Source: Acidobacteriota bacterium (GTDB taxonomy: Bacteria > Acidobacteriota > Holophagae > Thermotomaculales > Thermotomaculaceae). From it: a DNA stretch of 8,288 bases. Position numbers and translations under genes: made by a program. The stretch is taken from assembly GCA_027038695.1 (NCBI GenBank), contig JALWHA010000259.1, positions 1-8,288 on the forward strand. The letters are read 5' to 3'. This document shows, piece by piece, positions 1 through 6,912 of the stretch (positions are counted from its first letter, which is position 1; every line of letters starts with the position of its first letter). The notes below the pieces were generated by a model. That model had not been told where the DNA came from, ran no database searches, and was given only the letters and a program-made list of their open reading frames with translations.

Positions 1-363
1 GTAATAAGGCCTTTCCCTTTAAACTTTAAGATATACCAGAATGTTTTTGTAAAATGGAAAATGCCTCTACCGCCTATAGTGAAAATACTTTACATACTCG
101 GAATAGGACAATTTTTCCTTTTAATTTTTGCAAAAAACCTTTCCATTACTATGTTTAAGAAAAACCCGAGGGTAAAAGTTATAGTTATGTCCGCTTTTGC
201 CGAAAGCATTGCGATTTACGGAATGGTGGCGGGGCTTATGACCGAAGGAGTCTTTTTCGTGCCTCTCGCCATACTTTCTCTAATCGGTGTTTTACTATGG
301 ATACCAAAAAAATCTGACTTTCAGAATGAAGACACAAACAATTTACCCTATTCTTTTGAGTAA
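1..363 (+). CDS. Small multi-pass membrane protein, 5'-truncated by the window edge
   Basis: The frame is open from base 1, and the first ATG in it (61) has no Shine-Dalgarno sequence in front (AATGTTTTTGTAAAATGGAAA). The true start therefore probably lies left of the window and this is the C-terminal part of a longer protein. Counting from the ATG, hydrophobic segments lie at about residues 6-24, 39-58 and 64-81. A basic stretch (KKNPRVK) sits between the first two, and the tail is hydrophilic and acidic. The middle segment contains AESIAIYGMV, a pattern I associate with a family of small four-helix membrane proteins of unknown function. It superficially recalls rotary ATPase c-subunits, but the helix count and loop do not fit. 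No function is assigned. The gene ends 90 bp before the DUF438 gene, whose own promoter lies between them. Confidence 0.6.
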   Translation, partial: VIRPFPLNFKIYQNVFVKWKMPLPPIVKILYILGIGQFFLLIFAKNLSITMFKKNPRVKVIVMSAFAESIAIYGMVAGLMTEGVFFVPLAILSLIGVLLWIPKKSDFQNEDTNNLPYSFE

Positions 364-391
364 ATAATCTGATTTTTTATCAAACTTTTAA

Positions 392-420
392 TTAACAAAA
401 AATAAAATCAGGAATATAAT
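392..420 (+). promoter_or_regulatory. Sigma-70-type promoter for the DUF438/PAS gene
   Basis: A -35-like TTAACA (392-397, five of six to TTGACA) and a perfect -10 TATAAT (415-420) are separated by exactly 17 bp. Transcription would start near 427, giving a leader of about 26 nt. The leader contains AGGGAG (441-446), 6 nt before the ATG at 453. The surrounding DNA is very AT-rich, which raises the chance-match rate, but the spacing, the perfect -10 and the position in front of a gene all agree. Confidence 0.6.
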
Positions 421-430
421 TTCCCTGTTA
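409..430 (+). promoter_or_regulatory. Possible operator dyad overlapping the -10 box
   Basis: CAGG (409-412) and CCTG (424-427) form an inverted repeat with an 11-bp spacer that contains the whole -10 box, a typical place for repressor control. A related arrangement, CAGGAATA...CCTGTTA, appears on the minus strand upstream of the porin (8188-8208) with a 9-bp spacer. The different spacer weakens the case for one shared regulator. A further inverted repeat, CTGATTTT (369-376) with AAAATCAG (404-411), frames the -35 region; it is too AT-rich to be a convincing terminator for the gene to the left. Confidence 0.25.
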
Positions 431-452
431 GTTAAATTTTAGGGAGTTCTTA

Positions 453-1637
453 ATGAGCGGATACAATAGAGAGAAGAGGGATAGATTTTACGCATACTGC
501 AAAGGGGTTGTGGAAGGAAAAAACGGAAAGGAATTATTTGAGAAGTATAAAAAAACCCTTGAGACAATTACACCGAGAGAGGTTATGGAGGTTTTCCATA
601 AACTTGTTATGGATAATTACCCCATTGATAAACTTAAAAAGGCGGTAAACAAAATACTTCACACAGTTTACATCCCTTTAAGGGATTACAAAATGCTCCC
701 CTATTCCGAAAACGGGGTAATAGGATTATTGATAAAAGACAATATTGAAATGGAAAAAAGGCTAAATGGAATAAAGCCTTTAATCAAATTGCTGAATAAA
801 AACGCTGACAAAAAAACAATAAAAGAGTTAAAGGAAAGGTTTGAAGAGTTGTCACGGTTCACTCTCCACTATGTGGTTAAGGAAAATACAATATTTCCAT
901 TCCTTGAGAAAAAGAGCGAACACTTCAGGTGCACCCAGATAATGTGGTCTTTTGACGACGACATAAAAGATAATTTAAAAAAAATTATTTCACTTCTTGA
1001 AAACAATTTTAACCTTAAAGAGTTTAACCTTGTTTCGGGAAGGCTTTTCTTTGATATGTTTGCAATTTCCTTCAGGGAAAATAAGATTTTATTTCCCTAT
1101 CTCCTTGAAATTGCTGAAGAAAGAGAGATAAACGAAATGCTTACGGAAATCTATGAGTTAGGGCTTCCCTTTGTTAAGGTTGAAAAACAGGGAGAAAGTG
1201 CAGCGGTGAAAGAAGAACTGGAAGGTAAATTCATTGATTTAGGAACAGGCAAACTGAATGCGGAACAGATAATGCTTATTTTCAACCACCTTCCCGTTGA
1301 TATAACCTATGTTGACGAAAACAACGAGGTTAAATTCTTCTCAACGCCTAAAGAAAGGATTTTCCCGAGAACAAAGTCTGTTTTAGGAAGAAAGGTTCAA
1401 AACTGCCATCCCCCCGAAAGCATTGATACGGTAAACAAAATAGTTGAGAGTTTCAAAAAGGGTGAAAAAGACAGGGCAGACTTCTGGATAAACTTTAAAG
1501 GGAAATTTATTTTAATTCAGTACTTTGCCGTGAGAAACAATAAAGGGGAATACAAGGGAGTTATTGAAGTTACTCAGGATATAACCGAAATAAAATCCCT
1601 TGAAGGTGAAAAAAGGCTTTTAGACTGGGAAGATTGA
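453..1637 (+). CDS. DUF438 / hemerythrin-like / PAS sensor-type protein
   Basis: This is a 394-residue soluble protein with three parts in the family order. Residues about 8-75 are helical and match DUF438. Residues about 85-222 are a hemerythrin (HHE)-like helical bundle. Residues about 265-380 are a PAS domain, very well conserved (LPVDITYVDE, ERIFPRTKSVLGR, NCHPPES, FAVRNNKGEY, VTQDITEI). Family members are thought to be cytoplasmic sensors or regulators in anaerobes; no output domain is present, so it would act through partners. The hemerythrin-like part looks metal-poor: the HYxxKE block is kept (H139, E144), but the first-helix His is Asn or Gly (around 87-91) and the His expected just after MW (164-165) appears to be Asp168. 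The PAS domain keeps Cys318-His319-Pro-Pro. The start is supported by AGGGAG 6 nt upstream. The gene is monocistronic, with its own promoter, and converges on the next gene 3 bp away. Confidence 0.85.
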   Translation: MSGYNREKRDRFYAYCKGVVEGKNGKELFEKYKKTLETITPREVMEVFHKLVMDNYPIDKLKKAVNKILHTVYIPLRDYKMLPYSENGVIGLLIKDNIEMEKRLNGIKPLIKLLNKNADKKTIKELKERFEELSRFTLHYVVKENTIFPFLEKKSEHFRCTQIMWSFDDDIKDNLKKIISLLENNFNLKEFNLVSGRLFFDMFAISFRENKILFPYLLEIAEEREINEMLTEIYELGLPFVKVEKQGESAAVKEELEGKFIDLGTGKLNAEQIMLIFNHLPVDITYVDENNEVKFFSTPKERIFPRTKSVLGRKVQNCHPPESIDTVNKIVESFKKGEKDRADFWINFKGKFILIQYFAVRNNKGEYKGVIEVTQDITEIKSLEGEKRLLDWED

Positions 1638-1640
1638 TTT

Positions 1641-2234
1641 TTACTTTATCTTTCTGCCAACCCATTCGGAGTCAGGCTCTTCGTCGCCAAAACCCCACAA
1701 ACCTTTAAAACTTGCTCCTGTCTTTGAGAGTTTAAAGATAAATTTTCCTGCGTGCTTCGGGGCTTTGTAATCGGGGGCTTCAGACCAACTGCCTGTAATT
1801 GTATAACCGTCATCTAACAGAGTGCCTTCAATCTTTCCATTGCCGTTTTTATACATACCAATTACCTTTTTGCCTTTTGTTTTAATAATCAATGTGCCGA
1901 AATTTGTCTTCCACATACCGTCAAATGCAGGCTTTAACTGTGCTTTCATCTGTTTTTCAAACACTTTAAATTCGTCTGTTTTATTTTCGGCACTTTCAAC
2001 CTTTTTTGATTTTTTAACCCCTTTGGTAACAGCTGTTTTTTCAAGGCTGTTTGCAATAGTGTTGTCTTTTTTTGATTGATTCGCAGAAACAAATTCAATT
2101 GAGGCTATATCGGAAATTCTTTTCTTTAACTCCAACCTTTCAACCGTTCCGTCTTTATACTTTATTACAATAAAATCCCCTGAATAATCCACTAGCGATA
2201 ACAGGACATACAACAATAAATTTAACCTTTTCAT
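1641..2234 (-). CDS. Probable secreted protein with a lipocalin-like beta-sheet domain
   Basis: This is a 197-residue protein. Residues 1-18 look like a short signal peptide (MKR then LNLLLYVLLSLV), but there is no clean AxA cleavage site, so exact processing is unsure. Residues 20-49 carry a short beta motif of the form IxxKYKDGTxxxxxL...SDIASIEF, seen at the N terminus of many exported proteins. A lysine- and serine-rich linker (about 50-100) follows. The C-terminal domain (about 104-195) is built of beta-strands with the pattern DGMWKTNFGTLIIK, GTLLDDGYTITGSW, KFIFKLS...FKGLWGFGDEEP and W-G-R. I recognise it as a small calycin-like domain found alone in many diderm proteins, with no established function. 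The start is backed by AAGGGGGGAGAG right before ATG. A terminator separates it from the upstream phosphate operon, so it probably has its own promoter in the 77-bp gap; none is clear. Confidence 0.7.
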   Translation of the reverse strand: MKRLNLLLYVLLSLVDYSGDFIVIKYKDGTVERLELKKRISDIASIEFVSANQSKKDNTIANSLEKTAVTKGVKKSKKVESAENKTDEFKVFEKQMKAQLKPAFDGMWKTNFGTLIIKTKGKKVIGMYKNGNGKIEGTLLDDGYTITGSWSEAPDYKAPKHAGKFIFKLSKTGASFKGLWGFGDEEPDSEWVGRKIK

Positions 2235-2277
2235 CTCTCCCCCCTTAAAAACCCTAATTGTTCTTAAATAACTCTAT

Positions 2278-2305
2278 AAAAATCAAAAACCCCTCAAAAA
2301 AGGGG
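2278..2305 (-). terminator. Rho-independent terminator of the phosphate operon
   Basis: Read on the minus strand, CCCCT (2305-2301) and AGGGG (2294-2290) form a 5-bp stem with a 6-nt loop. The stem is followed by TTTTT, then GATTTTT. It begins 6 nt after the stop codon of the PiT gene, as expected for the end of an operon. The stem is short but GC-pure and the T-tract is good. Confidence 0.8.
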
Positions 2306-2311
2306 CATTAT

Positions 2312-3418
2312 TTAAAATCTATTACGGAGGCTACCGTTAATATTGGTATTATTATTTAAAACAGAAACCTTTTTCGGAATATAGACCTTTTGCATAAACA
2401 CATTCTGCATGAAAAACAGAGAGAAGAATGTTATAAAGCAGGCAAAAACAGGTGCAATAACCCACCCCGCCGTTATTTTGCCCAATGTTTTGTATTGAAT
2501 GTTTTTCCCCTTGCTTTTAACAAGCCCTATTCCCGTTATGGCGCCGACAACTGCCTGAGTTGAAGATACGGGAACAAGGGGAATAGGCGGAATATTATGT
2601 GCTATTAAAAATTTCTCAAGCCCTTTTGAGGCAAAAAGAAAAAGGACTAATGATTCGGCAAGAACCACAATCAAAGATGTCTCAGGTGAAAGTTTAAATA
2701 TGCCCCCGCCAATTGTTGAAATCACTTTATGAGAGTAAGTAAAAACTCCGACGGCAATGGCAAGTCCTCCCATAAAGAAGAGCAATTGAGTTGAAGTTAT
2801 GGTAAATCCAAAGAAATTAACATCAGGAAATGGATTTACCGGAACAAACACACCTACAACATTTGCAATATTGTTTGCGCCTAAAGAGTAAGAACCGAAA
2901 ATACCTATTAAGATAAGCCCTGCCCTTGTGTAAAAATCAAGTTTCAGTATATGAATAGCAAACCTTTTTAATATAAACCTGAATAAATAATAAAAAATTG
3001 CAGCAAAGATAGCAGCTAAAATAGGACAGATAATCCATGTTGACACAATTTTTGTCAATGACTCGTAATCTGTCGGCATTCCTGAAAACAAATTCCACCC
3101 TACAATTGCACCGACAATGGTTTGAGATGTGGACACGGGTAGTTTGTTTCTCACCATAAGGTAAACGGCAATGGCAGCCCCGAAAGCAACGGTAAAAGCG
3201 CCTGCAATAGCATTCACTGCCCCCAATTTGCCCAGGGTCTGGCTTGCGCCAGCACCGCTTACAACAGCCCCTAAAATCACAAACACACTTGCTAACACAG
3301 CTGCAGTCTTAAACTTCACCATCCTTGAATAGACTGCTGTTCCCCAGATGTTTCCCGTGTCATTTGCGCCTAATGACCAGCCTAAAAACAACCCGCTTGA
3401 AAGAAATATTAAACTCAT
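2312..3418 (-). CDS. pit: PiT-family inorganic phosphate transporter
   Basis: This 368-residue membrane protein has the inverted duplication of the PiT (PHO4) family. The first half has GANDTGN (17-23) and PVSTSQTIVGAIVG (94-107); the second has GANNIAN (180-186) and PVSSTQAVVGAITG (283-296). About ten hydrophobic helices follow the family pattern. PiT proteins move phosphate across the inner membrane with Na+ or H+; some relatives carry sulfate, so substrate is not proven here. The second-repeat motif has Asn183 where Asp is common. The ATG is 1 nt after the DUF47 stop (TAACATG), with AGAGGG inside the end of that gene, so translation is probably coupled. DUF47-PiT pairing is a classic arrangement and strongly supports phosphate. 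The polar tail (about 347-368, Asn-rich) is likely cytoplasmic or unstructured. It is the last gene of the operon. Confidence 0.92.
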   Translation of the reverse strand: MSLIFLSSGLFLGWSLGANDTGNIWGTAVYSRMVKFKTAAVLASVFVILGAVVSGAGASQTLGKLGAVNAIAGAFTVAFGAAIAVYLMVRNKLPVSTSQTIVGAIVGWNLFSGMPTDYESLTKIVSTWIICPILAAIFAAIFYYLFRFILKRFAIHILKLDFYTRAGLILIGIFGSYSLGANNIANVVGVFVPVNPFPDVNFFGFTITSTQLLFFMGGLAIAVGVFTYSHKVISTIGGGIFKLSPETSLIVVLAESLVLFLFASKGLEKFLIAHNIPPIPLVPVSSTQAVVGAITGIGLVKSKGKNIQYKTLGKITAGWVIAPVFACFITFFSLFFMQNVFMQKVYIPKKVSVLNNNTNINGSLRNRF

Positions 3419-3419
3419 G

Positions 3420-4061
3420 TTATAGTTCCCTCTTTATAGTGTAAATTGCAAGCCTGTCGGCAACCGCTTCCGCCTTATCCGACATTGTCTCAATGCTTAA
3501 AGCAAAGTACCTTAAATGAATTTTACGGCTTTGCTTTAAATTAGATTGAAATATCTTTCTCTTCACTTCCCTGCTTATTCTGTCAGCCTCTTTCTCAAAA
3601 TAATAAACCCTATTTAAATAAGATTTTACCTCAAAAACAGCATTAAAGAAAGCAGATGCGGCATTAACGCAAGCTATAGCCGCATCTCTTGAGTTTTCCG
3701 TTAACTTTAAGAAATCCGGATGCCAATTTTCGGGTACTTCAGGTATTTCCGTTTCAAAACTTTTTAACGTGCTTTCAGCCGTATCAATTATGTCGTCAAG
3801 GGTTTCAAGCAAACCTAACACATCTCCTCTATGGTCTGGAATCAAAGATCTTTTATAAAGTTCCTGCTCAATGTTTCTTCTTAAATTGTCAACATCGCTT
3901 TCAAGGTTTTTCACCTTTTCAAGGGAAGAAAAAAAGCATTCTTCATCTTTCTTTAAATAGCACTCAATCCCCTTTGAAAATATAAAAGCACTCTCTTTTA
4001 TCTTTTCAAGCAAAGTGTCAATGTCTTTTTCAAGTTTGTTTGCTCCGGAAAAAAACCACAT
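3420..4061 (-). CDS. DUF47 (PhoU-like) protein, PiT partner
   Basis: This 213-residue, almost entirely helical protein lacks membrane segments. It has the DUF47/PhoU-like layout of two related three-helix bundles. Acidic motifs typical of metal binding in PhoU-like folds are present: E54-SDV-D58 with following NLRR, ETLDDIIDTAE (86-96), EKEADRISREV (156-166) and ETMSDKAEAVADRL (191-204). Length is normal for the family (about 210). DUF47 proteins are widely encoded next to PiT transporters and are thought to control them at the cytoplasmic face of the membrane. Here the stop is 1 nt from the PiT start. The gene's own start is 6 nt after the CYTH-like gene's stop; GAGGAG lies about 12 nt before ATG within the end of that gene, a little far but plausible. 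Confidence 0.88.
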   Translation of the reverse strand: MWFFSGANKLEKDIDTLLEKIKESAFIFSKGIECYLKKDEECFFSSLEKVKNLESDVDNLRRNIEQELYKRSLIPDHRGDVLGLLETLDDIIDTAESTLKSFETEIPEVPENWHPDFLKLTENSRDAAIACVNAASAFFNAVFEVKSYLNRVYYFEKEADRISREVKRKIFQSNLKQSRKIHLRYFALSIETMSDKAEAVADRLAIYTIKREL

Positions 4062-4067
4062 TCTTAC

Positions 4068-4721
4068 TTAAAACTCCTCGTTAACAAGCAGTTTGTCAAT
4101 CATACCGATTACCCTTTTAATAGCCTGCAGATAATTAATATTTTCAAACCCTTCCAATTTTACATCTTTTAATGTCTTTTTTATATCCTCAATTTCTGTT
4201 GATTCAGAGTTTAAAGTGGTTACCTTTGCCCCGTTAATCAACACGTTTGCCACTTCGCAGATTGTATCGTTAACCATATACCCGAATCTCTGTTTTTTAA
4301 CCCTTACAGCCTGCAAATCCGGATAGTTTTTAATTATTCCAAGGAATTCTTCAAGTGTGTACTCTTCTTTATCCAATTCAGGCAATCCCTCAACCATAAA
4401 TGCAGGGAAAACCTCTTTTTCAAGAACCTCTTTCTTAATAGGAAATTTCCCTTTCATTAACGGGTTCCACTGCTCAAGTCCGTCCTTTACCTGAACAAGG
4501 GTTTTAATATCCATCTTTCCGTCTCTAATTTTGGTGTTGTTTTTGTCGTTTGTTTTGGAAACAATGTAAATCTCTTCAGAATACCTTTCCCATACCTTTT
4601 CGGGCACAGGTGTTGAAAGCCTCTGCATTCTATAAATCTGCTCGTCAAATTTCTGTCCGAATGTCCTGAATTCAAACCTTGGGTTGGAAATCTGTCCTAT
4701 TTCAAGTTTTTCTTTCGCCAT
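4068..4721 (-). CDS. Divergent CYTH-like protein
   Basis: This is a 217-residue soluble protein with no signal peptide or membrane segment. I read it as a divergent member of the CYTH (triphosphate tunnel) superfamily. Alternating beta-strands carry charged side chains that could line a tunnel: FEFRTF (16-21), EIYIVS (50-55), NTKIRDGKMDIKTLVQ (62-77), KGKFPI (90-95), AVRVKKQRFGY (138-148) and ICEVANVLING (154-164), ending with a helix ENINYLQAIKRVIG (193-206). The ExExK signature near the N terminus is not intact, so activity may differ from the neighbouring canonical CYTH protein. The start is firm: AGGAGG lies 7 nt upstream. The gene sits between the DASS transporter (21-nt gap) and DUF47 (6 nt), so it belongs to the operon. 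An alternative is a conserved protein of unknown function with only a similar beta pattern; a structure model would decide. Confidence 0.6.
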   Translation of the reverse strand: MAKEKLEIGQISNPRFEFRTFGQKFDEQIYRMQRLSTPVPEKVWERYSEEIYIVSKTNDKNNTKIRDGKMDIKTLVQVKDGLEQWNPLMKGKFPIKKEVLEKEVFPAFMVEGLPELDKEEYTLEEFLGIIKNYPDLQAVRVKKQRFGYMVNDTICEVANVLINGAKVTTLNSESTEIEDIKKTLKDVKLEGFENINYLQAIKRVIGMIDKLLVNEEF

Positions 4722-4742
4722 TTTAAACCTCCTGAATATTTT

Positions 4743-6368
4743 TTAAAAGAATAATCCGTTTGGGGTAATCCCAAACCATTTAAAGTATGTCATTGCACAG
4801 ACAATGCTTATACCCCATGCAATAAGCATCATTGTAATACCGAATTTAAAGGTGTCCGACCAACTGTATTGGTCCGTCACATACAAAAGTGCCGCAGGTT
4901 TACTGTTAAAAGGCAAAACATAAACATGCTCAATCAAAAGCGCAACGGGAAAAGCCAAACTCATTACAGGATAGCCGAATTTCCTCGCAACACCAATTGC
5001 AATGGGTACAAAGATCAAAGTTCTCATTGTCTTTGATTGAAATAACAATGCACTGAAAAGCATTCCCCCGGTTAGAATAAGGTATAAAACCCAGAAGGGA
5101 GTATTTGGCCCGAAACCTAAAGAACTAAACAAAGCATCAACTAAAATAGTTGCAAGCCCTGTGTGTTTTAAACCTGCTCCCAGAGTGTAAGCACCTGCGG
5201 AGAACAAAAGCAAATGCCACGGGATATCAACATCGTTCCACTCAACAACCCCGATTTTAGGTGTAAGGGCAACAACACCGCCTAAAAAGGCAACTGCGGT
5301 AGGGCTTATTCCGTGCCACCTGTCCGTTACCCACAAAAGCAGAACAGTGACAAAAATAGCAACAGCCTTAATCTCTTCCGAAGAAACCTTGCCCATCTTT
5401 TCCAGTTCCTGTTTCAGCCTTTCCATACCCCCTTTAATGTGCGGCTTCTTCTCCTCCTCTGAAAGGGGAAAGATAATCTTTGTCCCCACAATCCAGCCTA
5501 TAAGCATAATTGAAATTGAAATTGGAAAAGCGACTTTCATCCAATCGGAAAAGTAAATATCCTTCCCTATCGCCTCTCCGATAAAAGCTGCTGCAAGAAG
5601 GTTTGCTCCCGAGCCTGTAACAAAACCGGAAGCACCCATGTTAATCTGAAAAAGGTTTTGCAAAATCAGGTTTCTTCCGAAGTTGTTTTTGTTCTTTCCG
5701 CCTGTAGCACCGTAAATAGCCGCAACAACCATCATAATCGGAAGCAGGATAGCGGCCTTTGCCGTGGTCGCAGATATAAAAGCGGAAAGTATCACATTTA
5801 TCACAATAAAACTGAGAAATATTGAAGAAGCGGACTTTCCGAACTTAACAATAAACCACAAAGCAAATCTCTTTGCAGCCCTTGTTTTAACTAACATACT
5901 GGCAAGGATAAAGGACATTATGTTAAGCCACATTACCTTATGGCCTAACTGGTGATAGGCTTCAACTTCAGGCAAAACTTTTGTCAAAACAAGGCCGATT
6001 ATAAGCATCAGGGAGGTTAAATAGTTCGGTACAGCCTCGGTAATCCACAAAATCAATGCAGCAACAAAGATCGCAAGCATTGAAATATTCTTTGAAACAA
6101 ACGCCTGATGGCCTACAGTCTCTAACACCTTTCTTGCCTCTTCGGGAAGGATAGATGCGTTTATATGCTGGAAAAATGAGAAATGAACAAGGTAATTTAG
6201 AGTAATAAAAGCAATAATTGCAAGGGGTGCACCGAATTTGTGCATCCAGATTTCAAATCTGGAAAACTCCCTTTTCGGAAGTTTGTTTAGTTTGTAATTG
6301 TTCATATCAAGGGGGTCAAAACCGTTGCCGTTTAAATCAATAACCCCGTTTGCTTCTTTGTTGTTCAT
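4743..6368 (-). CDS. DASS/SLC13-type anion transporter
   Basis: This 541-residue inner-membrane protein starts with a hydrophilic stretch of about 40 residues. It then has roughly 11-13 hydrophobic segments in two halves separated by a charged loop (about 303-333). The two-half design, the TGSGAN segment (251-256) followed by LLAAAF, and hairpin motifs ending in LLPI (208-211) and FVPI (453-456) fit the divalent anion:Na+ symporter family, whose members carry dicarboxylates, citrate, sulfate or phosphate. Aligned on the motif-ending proline, the usual Ser-Asn-Thr-Ala-Thr becomes Ala200-Thr-Thr-Ala-Lys204 in the first half and Ser445-Lys-Thr-Met-Arg449 in the second, so the substrate is probably not an ordinary dicarboxylate. 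The setting (porin, CYTH, DUF47, PiT) suggests a phosphate-type anion. The start follows the CYTH stop by 3 nt (TAAGGAATG) without a well-spaced Shine-Dalgarno, implying coupling. M22 has no better site. Confidence 0.85.
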   Translation of the reverse strand: MNNKEANGVIDLNGNGFDPLDMNNYKLNKLPKREFSRFEIWMHKFGAPLAIIAFITLNYLVHFSFFQHINASILPEEARKVLETVGHQAFVSKNISMLAIFVAALILWITEAVPNYLTSLMLIIGLVLTKVLPEVEAYHQLGHKVMWLNIMSFILASMLVKTRAAKRFALWFIVKFGKSASSIFLSFIVINVILSAFISATTAKAAILLPIMMVVAAIYGATGGKNKNNFGRNLILQNLFQINMGASGFVTGSGANLLAAAFIGEAIGKDIYFSDWMKVAFPISISIMLIGWIVGTKIIFPLSEEEKKPHIKGGMERLKQELEKMGKVSSEEIKAVAIFVTVLLLWVTDRWHGISPTAVAFLGGVVALTPKIGVVEWNDVDIPWHLLLFSAGAYTLGAGLKHTGLATILVDALFSSLGFGPNTPFWVLYLILTGGMLFSALLFQSKTMRTLIFVPIAIGVARKFGYPVMSLAFPVALLIEHVYVLPFNSKPAALLYVTDQYSWSDTFKFGITMMLIAWGISIVCAMTYFKWFGITPNGLFF

Positions 6369-6371
6369 TCC

Positions 6372-6842
6372 TTACTTATCCCGCCAATTTTTGTATGGGT
6401 TTTTCATTAACATTGAGTTGTAATATTTAACATCCCCTGTAACCTCTTTACCTAACCATTCCGGTTTTTCAAAACCCTCGTTCTCTTCTTGCAATTCTAC
6501 TTCCGCAACTATAAGCCCTTCGTTGTCTCCGTAAAACTCGTCAACTTCAAAGGTATGGTTGCCAACTTTCACATGGTATCTTGTCTTGTCAATTACACCC
6601 GGCTCACATATCTTTAAAAGGCTTAAAGCATCTTCTTTGGGAATTTCTATCTCCCACTCAAACCTTGAAGCACCGGATTCGTTTCCAATACCTTTAACGG
6701 TTAAATACCCTTTGTCCCCTTTTACCCTGACCCTAACGGTTCTTTCAGGGACAGAAGAAAGGTAACCCTGGACTATCCTTATACCGTTTTCTTTCGGAAA
6801 GTCTCCTTTAACCAGAAATTTCCTCTCTATTTCTTTACCCAT
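6372..6842 (-). CDS. Short CYTH-domain protein, probable inorganic triphosphatase
   Basis: This 156-residue soluble protein is a minimal CYTH domain without the C-terminal CHAD domain of larger relatives. The signature E4-I-E6-R-K8 is intact. Other expected tunnel residues are visible: R37 and R39 (TVRVRV), K50 (YLTVKG), E62/E64/E66 (FEWEIEI), K86 and R88 (DKTRYH), D101-E102 and E114-V-E116. CYTH enzymes bind a triphosphate in a beta-tunnel with divalent metal. Characterised short bacterial forms of this size hydrolyse inorganic tripolyphosphate, and other members act on thiamine triphosphate or make cAMP. I favour tripolyphosphatase because of length and the transporter neighbours, but substrate is inferred. 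The start is firm: AGGAGG (6848-6853) lies 5 nt from ATG. It is followed by the DASS gene after 3 nt and preceded by the porin across a hairpin. Confidence 0.87.
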   Translation of the reverse strand: MGKEIERKFLVKGDFPKENGIRIVQGYLSSVPERTVRVRVKGDKGYLTVKGIGNESGASRFEWEIEIPKEDALSLLKICEPGVIDKTRYHVKVGNHTFEVDEFYGDNEGLIVAEVELQEENEGFEKPEWLGKEVTGDVKYYNSMLMKNPYKNWRDK

Positions 6843-6864
6843 GAAAACCTCCTGATTTTATTGA

Positions 6865-6905
6865 CTTTTTCCCAAAAAGGAAGGGGGAAAATCCCCCTGT
6901 TTTTT
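6865..6905. terminator. Hairpin(s) between porin and the rest of the operon
   Basis: AGGGGGA (6882-6888) and TCCCCCT (6892-6898) form a perfect 7-bp stem with a 3-nt loop. On the plus strand it is followed by G then six T (6900-6905), a good terminator shape for antisense transcripts. On the minus strand, the direction of the operon, an A-rich stretch precedes it and TTCCTTTTT follows, so it could act as a leaky terminator or protect the 3' end of the porin message. A second, AT-rich hairpin, CTTTTT-CCC-AAAAAG (6865-6879), is adjacent. The likely effect is more porin than cytoplasmic products from one promoter. Confidence 0.6.
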
Positions 6906-6912
6906 AGTTTTT

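Noticed and set aside
61..363. Start at ATG 61 as a complete 100-residue protein, possibly a rotary ATPase c-subunit because of AESIAIYGMV
   Set aside because: There is no ribosome binding site before this ATG, the frame stays open to the window edge, and the helix count and the loop (KKNPRVK) do not match a two-helix c-subunit.
401..413. 13-mer AATAAAATCAGGA shared with the minus strand just before the CYTH gene (6851-6863)
   Set aside because: The second copy overlaps an ordinary AGGAGG ribosome binding site and AT-rich spacer; a match of this length in such composition is most likely chance.
1822..2079. Plus-strand open frame of 85 codons
   Set aside because: It lies antisense inside the secreted-protein gene, has no ribosome binding site, and its sequence is the complement of a low-complexity lysine/serine linker.
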